Source: Ariolimax columbianus (taxonomy: Eukaryota > Mollusca > Gastropoda > Stylommatophora > Arionidae). From it: a stretch of 64,000 bases of DNA. Shown piece after piece: positions 34,975 through 46,286 of this stretch. The first letter of the stretch is position 1; every line of letters begins with the position of its first letter. The position numbers were made by a program, and so were the translations under genes. The stretch spans positions 48,270,916-48,334,915 of the forward strand of contig JAVGWX010000002.1 of NCBI GenBank assembly GCA_036924085.1, read 5' to 3'. The notes beneath the pieces were generated by a model. That model did not search any database. It worked only from the letters and a program-made list of their open reading frames with translations, and was not told where the DNA came from.

Positions 34975-35085
34975 ACGTGTTTGTACGTGTGCACATGTTG
35001 GCACGTTTGCATGTGTTGGTACGTGTGTATGTGTTGATACGTTTTCACGTGTTTGTACGTGTGGATGTGTTGGTACGTGTGTGGG
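34975..35085 (+). repeat. TACGTGTGTATGTG-type module, copy 1
   Basis: TGTTGGTACGTGTGTATGTG followed by TTGATACGTTTTCACGTG is shared almost exactly with 39330-39500, where it has been tandemly duplicated with different flanks. Confidence 0.8.
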
Positions 35086-35744
35086 AGTTGCACGTATGCG
35101 CACGCGTGTATATCTAAGGTGGGCGTGATCATGTATTCGCTTGAGAGGAATACAAAAAAACTGAGGAAGGTAGACTGAATGGCACGCACACATATCGACA
35201 TGCAGATACATAGACACGAAAATAGAACAAGAGTCGGGAATTTATCCTATTTGCTTTAAATGCATGCGGTAACAATGCACATTGCAAAATATTCAGAAAA
35301 TAGTAATTGTTCTATTCAATGTTATCTCTTTGATTGGACATCCATTACTGCGTAACAATGTGTTCCCCACAGGCGTATAAAAACATTCTATTTTCTCTGT
35401 GTCTTGGTTCAAGTGTGACATTCTCTGCTACCTCTATACAGAACAAAGGCAAAGAATAGAAAATTCAATTTGAACGAGCCATGCAAACGTTTAATTTTAC
35501 TTCCGTATTTTTCGAAGCATTGCTGATCAGGCGAGTGAAACAGAGAACACGAACTTAAGGCGTCACTGTTTGCCGCAATTGTTTTGTTCCAAGTTTTTCT
35601 GTAAGTGATGTGTGTATGACAATACAAAGTTCTGTGTTAGGTACATGGTATAGCGGTGAACTCATAGAAACATTATTGTACTAAGTATTAGCTCTATAGG
35701 AGGAGAAGTGACCTGATCTCTTTCTATCTGCCTACATACATTCT
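35086..35744. other. Intergenic, nothing recognised
   Basis: AT-rich DNA without a recognisable feature. Confidence 0.5.
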
Positions 35745-37970
35745 TCTTCATCGTACGCTGTCAAACGTCAACCTGTATTTTTTCGAAAAAAATCAGCGGT
35801 CCTGAGGCTGTCGACACTGCCATAGAGCTTGTCTAGTGTTGCCACTGGTGATGGCCACATGTGCTTTCTCTGGTCCTCGTATGTCGGACAGTTTTGCAAC
35901 AGATGTTCAGCGGTCATTTTCCCGATACCACAAGTGCATTCGTCAGTGCCACCTATCTTCAGTTTATTTAATAGGTGGTACCTCAGTCTGTTGTGGCCTG
36001 TGCGGAGTCTGAAGACCACGACCTGCTCTCTTCTGTTCAACTGGTAATAGGCATCATTTTTTGTGTAGTCAGTATGTTCTGTTTCCCATTTGGCCATGTA
36101 TCTGGCCCTAATAAGCCTTTTGAATTCTTCGTAGGTCACACTAGAATTTGGTTGTGGTAGTCTTGCACCTTCTTTTGCCAGTCTGTCTGCCTCGTCGTTG
36201 CCTTAGATGTTACAGTGGGATGGGACCCATTGTACCACTACTCTTTTCGGTGCGGACTGCTGGCATAGTTGACAGAGTACTGCTCTTAAATCATTAAGTT
36301 CAGTATTTTTCAGACTTTTTAGTGATGTGACTACGAACAGGGCATCTGTAAACAGGACTATCTGGCTTTCATTGCTTTCGTCTGTCAGCATTGCTTCTAA
36401 TGCAGCCCTCAGTGCCTCTGCCTCCGCTCTGAAATTGCTTGAGAATTTTCCAGTTGCCACTGACTGCTATTTTTCTACCATTTCGTAGGCCCAGGAATAC
36501 CCCTGCCCCTCCGTTCTGTGTTGTGTTTGTTACAGAACCGTCGGTGTATGCATAGGTCCAGTCCATGCTAGGGTAATTTTCCGTTATGTACCTCACGGTT
36601 ATGTCTCTTCTTTCTTTTTCAGTCTGGCTGTTCTTATTTTTAATACCTGGTATATTTTCTACTACCTCCAGAATGATATGCTGCTTCCAGGTAGGTTTGC
36701 GTACAGTAGGGATGTGCTTTTGGTATTGTTACGGTGTTCATAGGGTCTTCGCTCATCTTTGCTTTGGCTATTTCTGCAAAGTTTCTCCTCTTTAGTTTCC
36801 CATTTCCAAATCTATTTAGTCTGATGCATTGGATGGTCTGTCAGTCTTCTAAGTTTCTCTGCTTGCTGCTGAGCTCTGCAGTCTCTTCTGTCGGTCATGG
36901 ATTGCAGATTTGTAATCTTTTCAAGTTCTACAATTGGCGTTGACTTCATGCTTGCTGTTATAACTCTCATGGCTTGGTTTTGAAGTTTGCTAATTTTATT
37001 AAAGTTTGCCTTTGCTGCTGTTGTCCATGCCGCAATGCCATACTCGAGAACTGGTCTCACTCTTCCAGTGTACAGTTTCTTTAGTATTCTTTTATCTGCT
37101 CCCCAGCTTGTGCCAGCAAGTTTCCTCATGATTGTCATTCTTTGGCTCTCATTCGGTTTCTCTCGATCTGACTTTTCCATGTCATGTGCCGTTCAAATGT
37201 GACTCCCAGGTAGTTTGGGTTGTTGTTTGGCCGTAGGTATTTGCCGTTAAGATTTATTTTGATGTTCTGTGGTTTATTTGAAAGCGAGAATATCGTACAT
37301 GTTGTTTTTTCCTCGTTTACTTTGACCAGCCATGAGTTCGCCCACTCCTCCAACGATGTTAGGGCCTGCTGCATCCTATTGCTTGCTACGGTGAGGTTTT
37401 TTGTCAGAGGTCCACATAGCCAGATCGTCTGCAAACATGGAGCTGTGGACTCTTTTTGGTATATTCTCTGTGATGTTGTTTATATACACCAGGAGAAGTG
37501 TGGGTGACATTACCCCCCACACCCCTCCCCCCTCCTCTTGGGGTACTCCTTGCTCCAGTGTCACCTTTTTGCTCATCTGCCCTTGTACTTGAACTGGCTG
37601 TTCTGTTTTTTGAGGTAGTGGCTGATCCATCTGTACATTTTTCCACATACTTCACTTCTTCGTAGCTTGACTTTAAGTCCCTCTTTCCACACCTTGTCAA
37701 ATGCCTTCTCTAGATCCACCCAAACCGCTACTGTATGCTTTTCCTCTTGGTAAGCTTCCTCTATTTCCTGTGCTATGAGAGTGATCTGGTCCTCAGTGGA
37801 TCTGTGTTGTCTAAATCCTGCTTGCTGTGGAATTAGTATGTGGTTTTCTTCCAGGTGCCACATTAGTCTGGTGTTTACGCTCCATCAGTTTGCCTACACA
37901 GCTCAGTAGACTGATGGGCCTGTATCCATTTGGATCTGTTCTATCTTTTTCTTTCTTTGGTACTGGTGTA
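35745..37970 (-). pseudogene. Non-LTR retrotransposon family F3, third copy
   Basis: The minus strand carries the same order as 22487-25672: IPQQAGFRQHRSTEDQ, VWVDLEKAFDKVW, FADDLAMW, NYLGVTFERHMTW, YGIAAWTTAAKANF, AYTDGSVTNTTQNGG, VVVQWVPSHCN and CTCGIGKMTAEHLLQNC. The RT motif GVPQGGVLSPT reads GVPQEEGGGVWGVMSPT, an in-frame gain of six residues made of a G-rich tract (37513-37540). It is 5'-truncated at about 37970 and frameshifted at least three times. The 3' tail is GAAGAA. Confidence 0.94.
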
Positions 37971-38379
37971 TGATGATACGAGATAGGATCATTGTCAGAA
38001 ATTATAAGCTTATATAAGTAAGAAAACAGGGGAGCAAATCATTTAGCACTTTCTTGCAGCGAGCCGTGTTCGTAACCTGATGCCACAAGCGATACTAGCG
38101 AAAGAGTTAAGCTAGAGAAACGTTTTTTTTTGTATTAAGCCTGAATCTGCGACTTGCGCTTTAATCATATTTAAGTGAGGAAGATTTGCGCTATTATTAA
38201 TCGCACTCTCTTGTCCTGAGTTATATTGATCCAATGGCAAGACGTACTAGGAGATCGAATGGGGGTTTGCTACCAGGCTAACTAGGTTTAGATATGTGCA
38301 GTATTGGGTAGAAAATCAATTTTTTTCCTAATTCTTCCATGACAGCGGCGAACAGTCCGCTTTTTCGCGATTTTCAACT

Positions 38380-38570
38380 GTCAATGGTTATTTTACCCGC
38401 GCAGCAAATACACGGGACTGCCGAGTATATCGTCCGTCTCCGATAACACTAGGCACTACTTTTCACCTCTCGTTGAGACTTGCGGGATACGAACACTCCA
38501 CCGTTTTGTACTTTAGTTCTGTCGTTTCGGGATAGACCAGCGCTTTACCACTTTGCTGTAGCGACCCTCC
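38380..38570 (-). mobile_element. tRNA-derived SINE S2, most complete copy
   Basis: On the minus strand, box A CAGCAAAGTGG (38548-38558) is followed by box B GTTCGTATCCC (38484-38494), with a spacing like a tRNA with a long variable arm. The body contains GGAGACGGACGATATACTCG. Partial relatives are at 8005-8075 and 9825-9965. Confidence 0.75.
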
Positions 38571-38684
38571 ACCCAGCCCCCCCCTCTTCCCCCACTTTGT
38601 CGTATACTAAGAGCATGTCATAAAAGGCGAATAATAGTCCGGCTGAATACCTCTAAAGTAAAAGACTTCAACTGGTAAATTGTA

Positions 38685-38950
38685 CTGACAAGTTAGGGTC
38701 TCTGTACACTGACATTCATAGTACTGCGGTCTTTGTACACTGACATTCATTGTACTGGAGTCTCTGAACACTGACATGCTAGAATATATGTACACTGGCA
38801 TACTTAATACTGGGATATGTATACTGACATACATAATACTGGGATCTCTAGACTGTCATAAATATTACTATAGTCTCTATAAACTGACATACTGGAGTCT
38901 GTACACTGACATACTAGATTCTCTGTACACTGACGTACATAATACTATAA
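38685..38950 (+). repeat. About 31-bp minisatellite, locus 1
   Basis: Diverged units with CTCTGTACACTGACATACA and TAATACTGGAGT. The same unit forms the array at 42760-43320. Confidence 0.88.
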
Positions 38951-39294
38951 TGCCTTCCAAAATTGTTGAACACACTCTCGCTCAATTTTGTCAAAAAACT
39001 ACTATCATTTTTTGCAAGCAGATTTGTATTTCCTACGACCTTAAAGATTTCATGCTTAACGAATTCACAGGAAACAGTTTTTGCATAGAGCCATTTTTGT
39101 TATATAATTTTGCATATGCACAAAACAATGTTAATCAAACTTTAGATTTTACAGTAATACACTAAATGGTGGCGACCTTTTCCAAATTCGTATCCATACT
39201 ACATGTGGTAAAATTCTATGAGACGTAGATAACTTTACTCCATTAGTAAATGGAGCTGCGACGGTCGGTCCATGATGTAAATTTTTTCCGGAGA
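38951..39294. other. Intergenic, nothing recognised
   Basis: AT-rich DNA; no domain or repeat recognised. Confidence 0.45.
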
Positions 39295-39530
39295 TCCCTG
39301 GGTTCATCGCTGGAGCTACGGAGTTCGTGCTTTGTACGTTTGTATGTGTTGGTACGTGTGTATGTATTGATACGTTTTCACGTGTTTGTACGTGTGGATT
39401 CATCGCTGGAGCTACGGAGTTCGTGCTTTGTACGTTTGTATGTGTTGGTACGTGTGTATGTGTTGATACGTTTTAACGTGTTTGTACGTGTGGATTCATC
39501 GCTGGAGCTACGGAGTTCGTGCTTTGTGCG
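39295..39530 (+). repeat. Approximately 94-bp tandem repeat, 2.4 copies
   Basis: Each unit joins TTCATCGCTGGAGCTACGGA to the TACGTGTGTATGTG module also present at 34975-35085. The copies differ by a few bases. Confidence 0.9.
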
Positions 39531-39865
39531 ATGTTCTCAACAGATGGGGTACCCATCTGCCGAAAGAGACCGAGCTAAAATGGGGAACAACCCCTAGGCA
39601 ATGAAGTCGAGCCTCCACTTAAATTTTTTTAAATTATTAAAGTTTAAATTTTTTTTAAAAAGTATATGTGAAGATTAATGTTTTTTTGCCATCACATTGT
39701 GTTATGCTTCTTTTTGTGACATGGGTCCTAAACGAGATTGTGATCTTGAAATCTCCACATGACTCAAGATGATCACGAAAGATTCGCTGTTCAAAGCAGA
39801 AAAATGAAGTACTAGCTGGTGCTGTTTGTTTTTTTCCCACAACAAAAATTAAGACCACTTTCTTT

Positions 39866-41195
39866 TCATTCCGCTGAAAACCATGGGAGTGTTTGTTGAT
39901 GCGAGTGTGGCTGAGATGATCCGTTCAGATATTTCAGAACTTTGGACAGTAAGGACACTGAATTGTCGCTATTACATTCTTCATCAGTTGATGTACTTTC
40001 TTGGGACGACAGCAACGGAGTTTGTATTCCTAAAGATGCAGTTCTTAATATAGTGTGATGCAATTGGTGGAGGTGACAGCAACTGAGATGGGCATGTGAC
40101 TGAGATGGGCATGTGACTGAGATGGGCATGTGACAGATGAGATGGGCATGTGACAGAGATGAGATGGGCATGTGACAGAGATGAGATGGGCATGTGACAG
40201 AGATGGGCATGTGACTGAGATGGGCATGTGACTGAGATGGGCATGTGACTGAGATGGGCATGTGACTGAGATGGGCATGTGACTGAGATGGGCATATGAC
40301 AGAGATGAGATGGGCATGTGACAGAGATGAGATGGGCATGTGACAGAGATGAGATGGGCATGTGACAGAGATAAGATGGGCATGTGACTGAGATGGGCAT
40401 GTGACAGAGATGAGATGGGCATGTGACAGAGATGAGATGGGCATGTGACAGAGATGAGATGGGCATGTGACAGAGATGAGATGGGCATGTAACAGAGATG
40501 AGATGGGCATGTGACAGAGATAAGATGGGCGTGTGACAGAGATGAGATGGGCATGTGACAGAGATGAGATGGGCATGTGACAGAGATGAGATGGGCATGT
40601 GACAGAGATGAGATGGGCATGTGGCTGAGATGAGATGGGCATGTGACAGAGATGAGATGGGCATGTGGCTGAGATGAGCATGTGAACTGCTCTATTCAGA
40701 TTCTGTGGACTCGAAGAGATTAACTACTCCTGAGGGCTGTTTAAAATTCTTCCCATGTCGTTGCCAATATGCTTCTTCTTCTCTGAGCACATGCTCTTCT
40801 AATTTATTCCAGAACTCAATATCTATTTCTGAGAGGGCATCAAGTGTCAAGTCTTTGACATCAAACAGCTTGAAAGTCTTGTTCTGTGCAGCAACTTGAC
40901 CATTGACTGCAGCTTACACAAGCTCTGTGGGGTTGATGTGTGAATGGTACGGTGGTAGCCGCAGAGAATGTGGCCATGCTCTGCAATTATCGTGTCAATT
41001 CAAAACATCTTTGTCTTTCCGTCCAGTGATTGCCATTCTTTCTCATTTGTATGGTAAGCATTTACCCACGATTCGTCCAAATATACTATGTCATAGCTTC
41101 CATCCTTCGCTCATCCAGCAAATGTATTTGCATCGTACGGCAATGAGGCGCAGCTCTTCACAAACTATGTTCCTGGCACTAACAGATTTCTGAAA
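39866..41195 (-). pseudogene. DDE endonuclease transposase relic, copy 2
   Basis: On the minus strand, 41190-40685 reads SVSARNIVCEELRLIAVRCK, then a broken YLDExWVNA region, LRLPPYHSHINPTELV, FKLFDVKDLTLDALSEIDIE and LREEEAYWQRHGKNF, ending VNLFESTESE. These match the copy at 28600-29745; the central catalytic part is mostly deleted. After the array at 40080-40685 the minus strand continues GTCACCTCCACCAATTGCAT, aligning with 29703-29722. The relic therefore spans the array. A further open stretch (39866-40080) may be its 3' end. Confidence 0.85.
40080..40685 (-). repeat. 17/22-bp minisatellite inside a DDE transposase relic
   Basis: About 30 units, 22-bp (GATGGGCATGTGACAGAGAT plus GA) or 17-bp (GATGGGCATGTGACTGA). 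All three minus-strand frames are open over long runs (HAHLISVTCPSHLCHMPISS style). The unit contains CACATGCCCATCTC on the minus strand, matching CACATGCCAATCTT at the equivalent point of the array-free copy (29682-29695). Confidence 0.97.
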
Positions 41196-41384
41196 AGTGA
41201 AACCTACCAGGTTGGCTGATCAGGACAAACTGAAACGAGGCACGTTGGACATGAAAAGAATAGCTATGCATCGATCCCAGAGTTGATCGAATAAAAACAA
41301 TAGAGAGAAGAGAAACTTTCAAACACTTGCAAAGTGTAAAATCGTCCAAGCTGAATTCAAGACCGAGGTATGTACAAAACCCCA

Positions 41385-41998
41385 TAGATGATATAATAGG
41401 AGCAACAGATAGAATAGGAACAACAGATAGAATAGGAACAACAGATAGAATTGGAACATCAGATAGAATAGGAACATCAGATATAATAGGAGTAACAGAT
41501 ATAATTTTAACAACAGATATAATAGGAGCAACAGATAGAATAGGAACAACAGATAGAATAGGAACATCAGATATAATAGGAGCAACAGACAGAATAGGAA
41601 CAACAGATAGAATAGGAGCAACAGACAGAATAGGAACAACAGACAGAATAGGAACAACAGATAGAATAGGAACAACAGACAGAATAGGAACATCAGATAG
41701 AATAGGAGCAACAGATAGAATAGGAACAACAGATAGAATAGGAGCAACAGACAGAATAGGAGCAACAGACAGAATAGGAACAACAGATAGAATAGGAACA
41801 GCAGATAGAATAGGAACAACAGATAGAATAGGAGCAACAGATAGAATAGGAACAACATATAGAATATGAACAACAGAATAGGAACAACAGATAGAATAGG
41901 AACAATGGATAGAATAGAAGCAACAGATAGAATAGAAGCAACAGATAGAATATGAACAACAGAATAGGAATAACAGATAGAATAGGAACAACAGATAA
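41385..41998 (+). repeat. 18-bp minisatellite, about 34 copies
   Basis: Units are variants of AGAATAGGAACAACAGAT. Six codons per unit keep frames open on both strands (GTTDRI on plus, ILSVVP on minus). The minus-strand hydrophobic frame of 270 codons (41991-41179) looks like a membrane protein but is explained by the repeat. Confidence 0.97.
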
Positions 41999-42759
41999 TA
42001 TAAAGGTTTCTGAAATTTGGTCTATGCAGCCGAAGTGTAACACGTTCATTTGTCCCTAAACATGTTCACAAATCACTCCCAATAACATCTTTATCGAAGT
42101 CATTGGTTTTCCTTTTCCTGCCTTGTTTGACTATTATTTACAAATTTTAAGTCGTGTTTTATCCAATTTGGTTGTGGGGGGGGGGGGGGAATAGGCTATA
42201 TATACCTGGAGTATGTAGTATTCTCTTCCTAGGGTCTTGTGTGTCGTGATATAAACGCTCCCTTCCGGCTTCTCTGCAGAAATGACTATACAGTAGTACA
42301 GTAGCCGTCTACATCGTTATGCATTTGCACTTCAAACTCATGACTTAATTCATAAGAATGTAGCTCGTTTAATATCTCCTAACGGAAAACAACTGACATG
42401 TAGATACGCCACATCAATGGCTGCAAAAGAAGTGTGAACGATTCGCCTGAATTGTAATTCACAACATTCCCGATTTCTCACTGCACAACACTTAGCTTTT
42501 GGAGACAATAGTTCAAATTGAACGGAATACTGGAATGTGTTACTGTAAAACTTGTATAGGTATACAAATCCGTATCAGTGTTATTTTACTAATCCCAAAT
42601 AAGTAATAACTTACAGGAGAACAGTTTTAGATGGGCGAAAGATACTTGTTTAAGGTCATGACTATTATTAATACCCACACAAAAACTCACGACATTCTGT
42701 CAAGGGGATTATTTAATATAAATCGCTAAAGTTGTTCAGCAATTTCTGAACGCACTATA
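41999..42759. other. Intergenic with poly-G run
   Basis: A G run lies at about 42176-42189. No gene recognised. Confidence 0.5.
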
Positions 42760-43320
42760 GAGTCTTCGTACATTGACATACATAACACTAAAGTCTCTGT
42801 ACACTGACATACTAGATTCTCTGTACACTGACATACATATATATCACGGAAGTTGTGTACACTGACATACGGAAGTCTGCGTACACTGGAGTCTCTGTGC
42901 ACTAACATATATAATACTAAAGTCTCAGTACAAAGGCACAGGCCGCCGTCCATCCTAGACGATGATGGCATAATTTATTTTGCTAGCGCTATTTTTAGTA
43001 AGGATTAACTGCGTTACTTTTTATCCTCGCTCTCTCATCTCGAGCCGCCCGATCCAAGTGGCAAGTCACGGACAAGACGACTAGGGGGCAACTACGAGAT
43101 GCAGGGGACTCCGCATCAAGCACCCGTGAAAAAGACGGCGGAGTCCGGAGTCGAACCCACACCACCTGATCACGAGGTCGACGGCTTAACCACTTCGCCA
43201 CAGAAGTCTCAGTACACTGGGACATACATAATACTGGAGTCTCAGTACACTGACATACATAATACTGGAGTCTGTACACTGACATACAAAATACTGTAGT
43301 CTCTGTACACTGCTGTGATA
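42760..43320 (+). repeat. About 31-bp minisatellite, locus 2, split by a SINE
   Basis: Units with GTACACTGACATACATAATA occur at 42760-42932 and 43204-43320. The interruption is the S1 SINE. The array is related to 38685-38950. Confidence 0.88.
42933..43203 (-). mobile_element. tRNA-derived SINE S1 with intact Pol III boxes
   Basis: On the minus strand, box A is TGGCGAAGTGG (rc of 43190-43200) and box B is GGTTCGACTCC (rc of 43147-43157), both fitting the consensus. The 271-bp element is flanked by AAGTCTCAGTACA at 42920-42932 and 43204-43216. Since the flank is itself repetitive, the duplication is slightly ambiguous. The body is about 90% alike to 26989-27262 by eye. Confidence 0.94.
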
Positions 43321-44011
43321 TGTTTCTTCTTTTTAACGTTCATTTTTTTATTTTCAATCACGATTTCTCTCAAAGCCCATAGCATCCTTCAGCAATTCGC
43401 GACACTTGGCTGATAAACCAGGTATACAACATTATTTAAACAAAATAATAAAATGTATTAAAACTGACGATAATGACACTTGGTTCGAACCCGAAGTTTC
43501 GGCTTCTGCCTACCTTGATGAAAATCGGTACCATGTTTAGAGACGGCTTGGCAGCGAAAGAAAACCCGATAATCCTACATCAGAGACAAAGCATTGAAGC
43601 ATTGATGATGAAGTGTTACAGACTTGTGACACTCAAGAAATGCCACGCGGGTTTGTTTCATCAGTCTTAGAACCGCGAATGAAATCTAAAGGGGAGTTTC
43701 TTAGAACACAGAATTAGAACCTTTTAATAAACGCGAAGGGGCTCTTGTTCAGCCCCACACTAGAAGTGACGTAGTAGACCAGATGACCACACCAGTGCAC
43801 TAAATCGGTAGACTGAATGACGTCAGGAGTCTACGTACTCCAAAATCAGTTCCAAACGAGGAACGCACTCCATGTGTGGCCACGTGACGCGATACACACC
43901 AGATAGTATCCCTCAGAAAACAATGCTATTCAGATACAATGGATACAAAGCCAAGAGCCGATCACGATAACGAATGATATTAGAAATAACAGAAGCAGTA
44001 AAGCTCTCCGC
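43321..44011. other. Intergenic, nothing recognised
   Basis: A lone box B-like GGTTCGAACCC at about 43483 has no box A partner. The open frame 43473-43670 has no domain. Confidence 0.5.
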
Positions 44012-44250
44012 ATACGAAGCACATACCAGGGCCGGGTCAAGAAACCTAATCATAACCTGACGCTGAAAGGCACAAGCACACACCAGGGCCGAGTCAAGAA
44101 ACCTAATCATAACCTGACGCTGAAAGGCACAAGCACACACCAGGGCCGGGTCAAGAAACCTAATCATAACCTGACGCTGAAAGGCACAAGCACATACCAG
44201 GGCCGGGTCAAGAAACCTAATCATAATCTGACGCTGAACGGCGCAATCAG
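44012..44250 (-). repeat. 57-bp tandem repeat, 4 copies
   Basis: Units share CAGGGCCGGGTCAAGAAACC and TAATCATAACCTGACGCTGA and are nearly identical. The period is 19 codons. A 144-codon minus-strand frame (43913-44347) contains them but has no recognisable domain. Confidence 0.95.
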
Positions 44251-45044
44251 GACACAAGTGAAAAGAAGAACAAGATCGTACCTCTAATGAATCTAGTAAG
44301 CGCGTGTACTTGAGTCGAATACATCGTACCTCAAGGTGCAAACACACACAACAGCGTAATGTGCCTTCAGAAAAAGTAAAGTACCCATAAACACATACAA
44401 CTGGGCGAGTGTCAGTGTTATCTGACTAGGTCACGAACACGATACATTTGCTAAAAAATACAACGCTCTCATTGTTGTGCCACTTGCACGCCAATACTTA
44501 AAATAGCAGCCGATTAACCTGGTAATGTCCTGCTTTCATTTTGTTCTGTTGTACAGTGAAAATAGCTGACAGACAAAACATCAGTTAGCGATGCCAGTTT
44601 GAACTTTTTAACGCTAAATTATATCAATCTGCTATTCCGAAAACTTTCCAGGCTTGACTTTTGTGCTGTCTTGTTATTAAAAATTTTTTTTTATCAAGGT
44701 GATGTACCTTTCACTACATTTTTAGTTTGACAATCCTGTAACACTTCAATCCTGTAACACTTCAATCCTGTAACACTTGAACTCTCATGTCTTTAAAAAA
44801 AATATTTCGTAAGCACATCCTAGCATGTCAATTTAATTGTAATCAGAACTAGAGGCTGAAGTCAGCCAATCAGAGAGTTTAAGTTTGAGCTTAAATTGTT
44901 TTGCTAACTAGCAAAGAGATAGACATTCCATGTCGGCTTTTTTATGAACAATTTCCATCCGCTATTTATAGTAAATTCGTTTTTTGTATTTCTTCATGCG
45001 CAGATAAATCAGTCGATGAGATATGAAGTTCTAGTTTTATTATT
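44251..45044. other. Intergenic
   Basis: A 16-bp unit (AATCCTGTAACACTTC) occurs three times at about 44733-44778. Nothing else recognised. Confidence 0.55.
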
Positions 45045-45240
45045 GTCTCAAGCTGGCTGAATAGATCAGACACATGCTGACAACTAGACGGTTGCCCGTT
45101 CGATTCCCAAGGCTGGAAGGGGGAAGAACCGACAGCAAGCTGGTAGCGCTTAGGATCATGTCTCAATTGGTCCCAAGCTGGTAGCGTTTAGGGGCATGCC
45201 TCAAATGGTCCCGACCGCGTTATATTGTAAAGGTAAAGGT
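45045..45240 (+). mobile_element. Candidate tRNA-derived SINE
   Basis: Box A-like TGGCTGAATAG (45055-45065) and box B-like GTTCGATTCC (45098-45107) lie at tRNA spacing. The tRNA-like part is followed by a body in which CAAGCTGGTAGCG occurs twice. No second copy was found, so the family is unconfirmed. Confidence 0.5.
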
Positions 45241-45407
45241 AGTTTCATAGCAGACACTGCTGTCGAGGGGGAAGTGTCAGAGACTTTATTGTAGGTCCGG
45301 CACCAGTTGACAGCTTTATGACCAACTACCACTGCAATATAGCGACACAAGAAGATCTGACTACAGCTACCAAGGTCGCGTGGTTGAGCATACACGACGG
45401 AAATACC

Positions 45408-45972
45408 AAAAATCCATCTTGAGTCAGCTCCCGAACCACATAAAACCCATCTTGAGTCAGCTCCAGAACCCCATAAAATCCATCTTGAGTAAGCTCTAGA
45501 ACCACATAAAATCCATCTTGAGTCACCTCCAGAACCACATAAAATCCATCTTGAGTCAGCTCCAGAACCACATAAAATCCATCTTGAGTCAGCTCCAGAA
45601 CCACATAAAACCCATCTTGAGTCAGCTCCAAAACCACATAAAATCCATCTTGAGTCAGCTCCCTCCCATAAACCCATATTGAGTCAGCTCCAGAACCACA
45701 TAAAATCCATCTTGAGTCAGCTTCCCAGTCCCATAACCCCATCTTGAGTCAGCTCCCTAACCCCATAAATCCATCTTGAGTCAGCTCCCTAACCCCATAA
45801 ATCCATCTTGAGTCAGCTTCCCAGTCCCATAAACCCATCTTGAGTCAGCTCCAGAACCACATAAAACCCATCTTAAGTCAGCTTCCTAACCCCATAAACC
45901 CATCTTGAGTCAGCACCCCAGTCCCATAAACCCATCTTGAGTCAGCTCCCTGGCCCCGTAAAACCCATATTG
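45408..45972 (+). repeat. 33-bp minisatellite, about 17 copies
   Basis: Units read CATCTTGAGTCAGCTCCAGA followed by ACCACATAAAATC with variants. Each contains TGAGTCA, and 11 codons per unit keep the frames open. It lies directly before the endonuclease-domain relic at 46060. Confidence 0.96.
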
Positions 45973-46059
45973 CTACAAAAACATCAACTGACATATTTTA
46001 CGAGCTGTTCTTCAAGGCCATTTCAACAGGCCCTGGCGCGGACCAGCCAAACCCACAAG

Positions 46060-46245
46060 AATTCCGACCTCCATTCTATCGACAAGGAAAGTCTCCAAAC
46101 TCGGCACTTGAAATTTGGGAACCATGTGGGAGACTGGGAAACGGCTCAACAATTAATAAAGAAGAGAAAACACGACATCAATGTCATTGACCTCAGCAAA
46201 ATAAGATGGACACAAGTATGTAAAGTATAGTTAACATCATGCGAA
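46060..46245 (+). pseudogene. LINE endonuclease domain, N-terminal piece
   Basis: The frame reads TRHLKFGNHVGDWETAQQLI and then KHDINVIDLSKIRWTQ. This resembles the start of the APE-type endonuclease of LINEs (TWNVRTM..GK.AQ....KR..I.VLGISEIRWT). The catalytic Glu of SEIRW is Lys here (SKIRW). The continuation is cut off by the 97-bp satellite and appears to resume at 49190. Confidence 0.7.
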
Positions 46246-46286
46246 ACACAGGTCACTGAGAAGATAATGCAGCATACACTGAAGGA

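Noticed and set aside
41179..41991. 270-codon hydrophobic minus-strand frame resembling a membrane protein
   Set aside because: It is the translation of an 18-bp tandem repeat. The flanking sequence is not protein-like, and the plus strand is open over the same units.
43478..43490. Perfect box B-like GGTTCGAACCC
   Set aside because: No box A at the right distance and no tRNA fold by eye; no second copy of the flank.
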